In this document: in pieces, positions 59,654 through 64,000 of the stretch
How positions within the stretch are numbered: the stretch's first letter is position 1
How the letters are laid out: every line of letters begins with the position of its first letter
NCBI GenBank assembly: GCA_036268425.1
Contig: DATAUE010000016.1
Span: 1-64,000, forward strand
DNA from: DATARH01 sp036268425
GTDB taxonomy: Bacteria; Pseudomonadota; Alphaproteobacteria; ATCC43930; CGMCC-115725
Length of the DNA: 64,000 nt
Direction: 5' to 3'
Program-made: the position numbers and the translations under genes
Notes under the pieces: generated by a model
What the model was told of the DNA's origin: nothing
Seen by the model: the letters and a program-made list of their open reading frames with translations, nothing else
Databases searched by the model: none

Positions 59654-62584
59654 ATGTCGCCCGAAGAATTCAGAGGAAAGTGGCGGGGATCAACCCGCAC
59701 CGAACGCTCGGCGGCGCAGGAGCATTTTCTCGATCTGTGCGAGATGCTCGGCGTGCCGAAGCCGGGCGATGTCGATCGACATGGGACCGAATATACCTTC
59801 GAGAAATCCACTACCAAGATCGGCGGCAAAGCCGGCTTTGCGGATGTCTGGAAGCGCCATTGCTTTGCCTGGGAATACAAACGCAACCGCCGCAACCTGG
59901 TGGAAGCCTATGCACAGCTAAAGCAATACGCCGACGCTTTCGACAACCCGCCCCTGCTGATCGTCTCCGACATGCAGGAAATTCGCGTCCACACGAATTT
60001 CACCAACACTATCGCGCAACAGCACGTCATCGCATTGGCGGATATCAGCTCGGTGGAAGCGCGCGACCTGCTGCGCAACTGCTTCCTGCATCCCGAGCGC
60101 TTGCTGCCGACGCAGACGCGGGAAAGCGTCACTGCCGAGGCGGCGACAAGGTTTGCCAGCATCGCCGTCGCGCTGCGCCAGCAATATGACGAGCGCCGCG
60201 TCGCGCATTTTCTGAACAAGCTGGTGTTCTGCCTGTTCGCCGAAGACATTGAGCTTTTGCCCGACCGCGTCTTCGCCGACATCCTCGATGAATCGGTCAA
60301 GCGCCCCGACGATTTCGTGCCGATGTTGCGCGACCTGTTCCGCGCGATGGCGAACCGCAACGGCCGTTTCGGGACGGTGGCGATCCCCTGGTTCAACGGC
60401 GGCCTGTTCGACGACGACGACGTATTGCCGCTCGGCCTGATCGCGGTACGGGATCTGATGACCGCCGCGCGGCTCGACTGGAAGGCGATTGATCCGACGA
60501 TCTTTGGGACATTGTTCGAGAGCGGCCTCGACGACAAGAAGCGCGCCGAAATGGCGAACCTGTTCGACACGCCGGACGCTGACGCTCATGCGCAGCCGTC
60601 GCTGTTCAAGGCACGGGCGGCCGACCGCGGCGTCGGCATCCACTACACCGACGAAGCGACGATCATGAAGATCATCGAGCCGGTCGTGGTGGCGCCGTTG
60701 CGCCGCGAATGGGAAGAGACCAAGGCCGCGATCCGCGAGGCCGACGAGCGCCGGGCACGGGCGCGCTCCCCGGCCGAGAAAACCCGGCTGCTGGAACAGG
60801 CCCGCACCCTCTACGCCGATTTCCGCGCCGGTCTCGGCCGTTATCGCGTTCTCGACCCGGCCTGCGGCTCGGGCAATTTTCTCGCCCTGTCATTGCGCGC
60901 GCTAAAGGATTTCGATCTGGCGGTGACCGACGATGCCGCCGCGATGGGGCTGCCGCTCGACAATTTCCGCGTCGGTCCCGAAGCGGTGATGGGGATTGAG
61001 ATCAACGGCTACGCCGCCGAACTGGCGCGGCTGACGGTATGGATCACCGAACTCCAATGGCAATTGCGCAAAGGCCTCGGACTGACCCGCCGCCCGATCC
61101 TCGACAAGCTCGACGGGATTATTCGGGCCGACGCACTGATCACCCAGGCCGGCAACGACAGCACTTGGCCGAACGCAGATGTGGTTGTCAGCAATCCACC
61201 GTTCCTTGGTGATCGGCGGATGATTGGAGTCCTGGGAGAACGGTATGTTACCGCGCTACGAGCTACCTTTGGAGATCGAATCCCCGGCCGATCGGACCTT
61301 GTCTGTTATTGGTTTGCTAAGGGACTTGACGCTATTACGCGGGGTCGCGTCCAGCGAGTCGGACTGGTCGCCACGAACTCCATCTCAGGAGGGAACAATC
61401 TACCGGTGATGATGCGCGTAGCAGACCAAGCTCGGATTTTCGAAGCGTGGAAAGACGAGCCTTGGGTGATCGATGGGGCAGCCGTTCGGGTCGCCATTGT
61501 CTGTTTCAGTAAGCAGGAAGCGTCCAATCCGGTGAAATTGGACGGTTTCCCCGTCGTTGCTATCAGCCCTGATCTTCGAGCCGGGCTATCGTTGGGAGAA
61601 GCTACACCGCTTCAAGATAACAAAGGCATATCTTTCATTGGGACCCAAAAGAACGGGCCTTTCGATATCTCCGGGGAGGTGGCAAGAGGCTTGCTGCTCG
61701 CCCCGCTGAACCCGAACGGCCGACCAAACGCTGACGTAATTCGACCCTGGACGAACGGAAGCGGGTTAGTCCGAAGAAATAAGGATCGCTGGATCATTGA
61801 TTTCGGGACGGACTTGAGCGAGCGCGAGGCTGCACTCTACGAAAAACCATTCAAATTTGTGTTCGATCATGTCAGGCCCACCCGATTGAATTTGCGACGG
61901 CAGTGGCACAGAACCAAATGGTGGCTGCATGGCGACCCACGCCCGGCATTACGCCGTTCCATCGGAAACTGTGCTCGTTTTATAGGTACCCCGCTGGTTT
62001 CGAAACATCGATTGTTCGTTTGGCTGCCACCCCCAAAAATTCGGGAAAATACTGTAATTGTAATCGCTCGCGAAGATGACGCAACCTTCGGAATTCTACA
62101 CAGCAGATACCACGAATTATGGACATTGAGGCTCTGTACATGGCTAGGAGTTGGCAATGATCCGCGGTACACCCCGTCCACGACCTTCGAAACCTTCCCC
62201 TTCCCCGGAGGCCTCACACCCAACCGCCCGGCCGCCGAATACGCAAACGATCCTCGCGCCCTTGCCATTGCCGAAGCAGCCCGACGGCTCAACGAATTGC
62301 GCGAGGCGTGGCTGAACCCGGCCGATCTGGTCCGGCGGGAGCCGGAGGTCGTGCCGGGCTATCCCGACCGCATCCTCCCGGTGAATCCACAGGCCGCCGC
62401 CATCCTCAAGACCCGAACCCTGACCAACCTCTATAACGAGCGACCGGCCTGGCTCGATCACGCCCACCGCGATCTGGATGCGGCGGTGGCGGCGGCCTAT
62501 GGCTGGCCGGCCGATATCAGCGAAGACGACGCCCTGGCACGCCTCCTCGCTCTCAACCTCGAACGCGCCGCCGCCGACCGCTGA
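59654..62584 (+). CDS. MmeI-like single-chain restriction-modification enzyme
   Basis: The 976-residue protein has a PD-(D/E)xK-type nuclease site at the N-terminus with D64-x9-E74-x-K76 (FADVWKRHCFAWEYK), the same spacing as MmeI. A helical connector follows, then the DNA methyltransferase core with motif I LDPACGSGNF (401-409) and motif IV NPPF (514-517), then a target-recognition region to about residue 830 and a C-terminal PFPGG segment. Type IIG/IIL enzymes both methylate and cut. The target region (bases about 61200-62180) is less GC-rich than the flanks. Start has no clear RBS. Confidence 0.85.
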   Translation: MSPEEFRGKWRGSTRTERSAAQEHFLDLCEMLGVPKPGDVDRHGTEYTFEKSTTKIGGKAGFADVWKRHCFAWEYKRNRRNLVEAYAQLKQYADAFDNPPLLIVSDMQEIRVHTNFTNTIAQQHVIALADISSVEARDLLRNCFLHPERLLPTQTRESVTAEAATRFASIAVALRQQYDERRVAHFLNKLVFCLFAEDIELLPDRVFADILDESVKRPDDFVPMLRDLFRAMANRNGRFGTVAIPWFNGGLFDDDDVLPLGLIAVRDLMTAARLDWKAIDPTIFGTLFESGLDDKKRAEMANLFDTPDADAHAQPSLFKARAADRGVGIHYTDEATIMKIIEPVVVAPLRREWEETKAAIREADERRARARSPAEKTRLLEQARTLYADFRAGLGRYRVLDPACGSGNFLALSLRALKDFDLAVTDDAAAMGLPLDNFRVGPEAVMGIEINGYAAELARLTVWITELQWQLRKGLGLTRRPILDKLDGIIRADALITQAGNDSTWPNADVVVSNPPFLGDRRMIGVLGERYVTALRATFGDRIPGRSDLVCYWFAKGLDAITRGRVQRVGLVATNSISGGNNLPVMMRVADQARIFEAWKDEPWVIDGAAVRVAIVCFSKQEASNPVKLDGFPVVAISPDLRAGLSLGEATPLQDNKGISFIGTQKNGPFDISGEVARGLLLAPLNPNGRPNADVIRPWTNGSGLVRRNKDRWIIDFGTDLSEREAALYEKPFKFVFDHVRPTRLNLRRQWHRTKWWLHGDPRPALRRSIGNCARFIGTPLVSKHRLFVWLPPPKIRENTVIVIAREDDATFGILHSRYHELWTLRLCTWLGVGNDPRYTPSTTFETFPFPGGLTPNRPAAEYANDPRALAIAEAARRLNELREAWLNPADLVRREPEVVPGYPDRILPVNPQAAAILKTRTLTNLYNERPAWLDHAHRDLDAAVAAAYGWPADISEDDALARLLALNLERAAADR

Positions 62585-62601
62585 ACCCACCCGTGGCAGG
62601 T

Positions 62602-62952
62602 TCAGGCGGCACGCAGCACGAAATCAACGTGGATTTCGCCGTAGGGAAATTCGATCCTGCCATCTTCGGTGCGGTCGATGACACCCGCCTTGAGCAGCGC
62701 CGATACGTCGCCGTGAACCGACTTCACATCGCGGCCAACGCGGCGGGCGAGTTCACGAATGGCGAGCGGCCCGGCGCCGGTCATCAGGCGCAGCAACTGC
62801 CAGCGTTTCGGCGTGATTACCTTCCACAGCAGTTCGACCGTCGCAAAGCTGATGAACGCACCCTGTTCACGGCCCTCAAAGGCGCCGAGAACCCGCGCCT
62901 TTGTGCTCTCCGCGTCGGCTACGCCCAGGGTGACCGCGTTCGAGGTCGCCAT
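62602..62952 (-). CDS. TumA-like HTH antitoxin
   Basis: The 116-residue protein ends with a winged-HTH (RWQLLRLMTGAGPLAIRELARRVGRDVKSVHGDVSALLKAGVIDRTEDGRIEFPY) of the HVO_A0114-type family found as partner of TumE-type toxins. Start 62952 is inside the toxin gene, whose end overlaps by 34 bases, so the pair is translationally linked. The toxin is upstream, the reverse of many TA loci. It should bind DNA and repress the pair. Confidence 0.75.
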   Translation of the reverse strand: MATSNAVTLGVADAESTKARVLGAFEGREQGAFISFATVELLWKVITPKRWQLLRLMTGAGPLAIRELARRVGRDVKSVHGDVSALLKAGVIDRTEDGRIEFPYGEIHVDFVLRAA

Positions 62953-63218
62953 TTCTCCACCTCTTCCCAGAAATCTGTCACCAGCTGCGCGAGGCTCGTG
63001 AAACCGTAAGGCACCTCTGCTGCTCCGATGTGCTTGTGATCGCCCTTGCCGGTTTCGTTGTCGAAGCGCAGCACGCATATCTCATCGACGACAAACGCCA
63101 TCCGGTATTTAAAGCGGTGGCGGCTGCCGACAACTGGGTACGGCAGTTCCCAGATGACGATCTCGGCAAACCGGTCTTCAGCGACGACGCGGCGTTCCCG
63201 AAGCAGCAGCCGGACCAT
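62919..63218 (-). CDS. TumE-like toxin (DUF6516)
   Basis: The 99-residue protein has the family core FAEIVIWELP, HRFKYRMAFVVDE, LRFDNETGKGDHKHI and EVPYGFTSLAQLVTDFWEEV. TumE-type proteins are toxins of type II TA systems. The ATG at 63218 has no Shine-Dalgarno and lies 2 bases after the palindrome at 63221-63238, so a leaderless or near-leaderless transcript is likely. Confidence 0.75.
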   Translation of the reverse strand: MVRLLLRERRVVAEDRFAEIVIWELPYPVVGSRHRFKYRMAFVVDEICVLRFDNETGKGDHKHIGAAEVPYGFTSLAQLVTDFWEEVEKWRPRTRSPWA

Positions 63219-63220
63219 GC

Positions 63221-63238
63221 GTTGGTATATATGCCAAC
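63221..63238. promoter_or_regulatory. 18-bp operator-like palindrome at toxin start
   Basis: GTTGGTATATATGCCAAC is symmetric except for one pair and abuts the toxin ATG. Its TATATA core could be the -10 box, so repressor binding would block the promoter. Type II antitoxins normally bind such sites. Confidence 0.6.
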
Positions 63239-63273
63239 ATGCTGCACCGTATCAACCTGAGCGTCGGGGCAGA

Positions 63274-64000
63274 TTACAGCCGGTAGAACGCCTGCGCGTT
63301 CTTCCAGAAAAACCGGTCGCGGTCTTCCGAGGAGCGGTCGGCGACCATGCGGCTCATGGCGTTGACCAGATCGCCATAGCCGATGCGCAAGCTGGCGACC
63401 GGGAAGTTGGTGGCGAAGACCGCGCGCTCGATGCCGAAAATCGAGATGGCGTCGAGCACGATGCGGCGGTTGTCGTCGTAGTCCCAGGCGCGGTCTTTCA
63501 GGCCGAATTCCGAGACCTTGACCCAGACATTGGGCTCGCGCGCCAAGACCTCCATGCCGCGCCGCCATGCGGCAAGGCCTTCCTCGCTGCGGTCCCACGG
63601 GAAGCCGGTGTGATTGAGGATGATCGCGGTTTTCGGAAACGCCCGCGCCACTGCGGCCGCCTCTTCGAGGTGCCAGAACGGCACCCGCAAATCCCATGAC
63701 AGCCCGTATTTTTCAAGCAAGGCAAAGCCGCGCAGCCATTTCTCGTCCTGCATCGTGCCGGGAGCGCCCGGCTCCCTGCGGTCGGGCGAGGCTGCGGTTA
63801 TCGGCTTTGAGCGGATGCCGCGTACCAGCGGGTTGGTCGCCTGTGCCGCAATGATTTCTTCGGCATTCGGCGTATCGAACCAGGCATGCGCGACGATCGC
63901 GGTCGGGAGATCGTGCTGCTCGTGCATCGACGTGACCCAGCGCGTCTCGCCAAGCTGGTCCGAGCGCTCCCACTCGGCCTCGCAATGCACCGTCATCAGC
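63274..64000 (-). CDS. Amidohydrolase family protein, 5' end outside window
   Basis: The frame runs to base 64000 without a start of family type, so the gene begins to the right; an internal Met at 63996 is probably not the start. The 240 visible residues contain VTSMHEQHDLPTAIVAHAWFD, NPLVRGIRS, IILNHTGFPWDRS and VFATNFPVASL, typical of amidohydrolase_2 proteins. It may oxidise or hydrolyse lactone-type intermediates. It follows the TA pair on the same strand. Confidence 0.8.
   Translation of the reverse strand, partial: LMTVHCEAEWERSDQLGETRWVTSMHEQHDLPTAIVAHAWFDTPNAEEIIAAQATNPLVRGIRSKPITAASPDRREPGAPGTMQDEKWLRGFALLEKYGLSWDLRVPFWHLEEAAAVARAFPKTAIILNHTGFPWDRSEEGLAAWRRGMEVLAREPNVWVKVSEFGLKDRAWDYDDNRRIVLDAISIFGIERAVFATNFPVASLRIGYGDLVNAMSRMVADRSSEDRDRFFWKNAQAFYRL

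Overview
The window is high-GC chromosomal DNA from an alphaproteobacterium, most likely in the Rhizobiales/Rhodospirillales sphere. The evidence is a Flp/Fap pilin preceded by a TTAA-N7-TTAA (CtrA-type) site that contains GATTC (a CcrM/GANTC site), a heterotetrameric sarcosine oxidase, a cox-like M-S-L molybdenum hydroxylase, an HpnP-like B12 radical SAM enzyme, MlaA/MlaC, and an ArsR-methyltransferase/metF/metH locus. No rRNA, tRNA or CRISPR array was recognised.

Layout. 1-7320 is a stripped prophage: the tail of a primase/helicase, an S49 head-maturation-type protease, a tape-measure protein and small unknown genes, with no terminase, portal, capsid or integrase in view. Its non-coding DNA is rich in palindromes and in one attenuator-like set of alternative hairpins. 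7520-9331 holds a lone receiver-domain protein, two small unknown genes behind an RBS-sequestering hairpin, a hairpin array with a terminator, and a Flp pilin too short for ordinary ORF calling. At 9604-9750 a CoA-binding-protein gene is cut after about 42 codons, which marks a junction between foreign DNA and chromosome.

9818-27387 is catabolic: a luciferase-like monooxygenase, an aldo/keto reductase, an SDR, four aldehyde dehydrogenases in 6.5 kb, a KstD-like flavoprotein, an amidohydrolase, an EamA transporter and an HpnP-like radical SAM protein. soxG, YbjQ, a small membrane protein and a metallophosphoesterase follow. 27540-32142 is soxB-soxD-soxA (minus strand). It makes glycine, H2O2 and 5,10-methylene-THF from sarcosine; its fourth subunit soxG is displaced about 2.2 kb away. 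32228-37628 has an MmgE/PrpD protein and a molybdenum hydroxylase (M-S-L order) with a ThiS/MoaD-like protein. Next come glpK, a fluoroacetate-dehalogenase-like hydrolase, a lytic transglycosylase and a family III CoA-transferase.

43214-48193 is the most unusual block. Two phytanoyl-CoA-dioxygenase paralogues flank a fusion of a capsule-polysaccharide (KpsS-like) domain with a degenerate SDR domain, followed by a trans-aconitate-methyltransferase-like gene. Two small secreted paralogues with a shared C-terminal signature, a divergent LysR regulator, a DUF4166 protein, an amino-acid-oxidase-like flavoprotein and mlaA-mlaC follow.

53878-59597 is a methionine/one-carbon locus: a palindromic operator, an ArsR-type regulator fused to a SAM methyltransferase, metF overlapping it, and metH. 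Directly behind metH sits a small defence insertion (59654-63238): a single-chain MmeI-like restriction-modification enzyme whose target-recognition region is visibly AT-richer than the rest, and a TumE/TumA-type toxin-antitoxin pair with a palindrome abutting the toxin start. A partial amidohydrolase closes the window.
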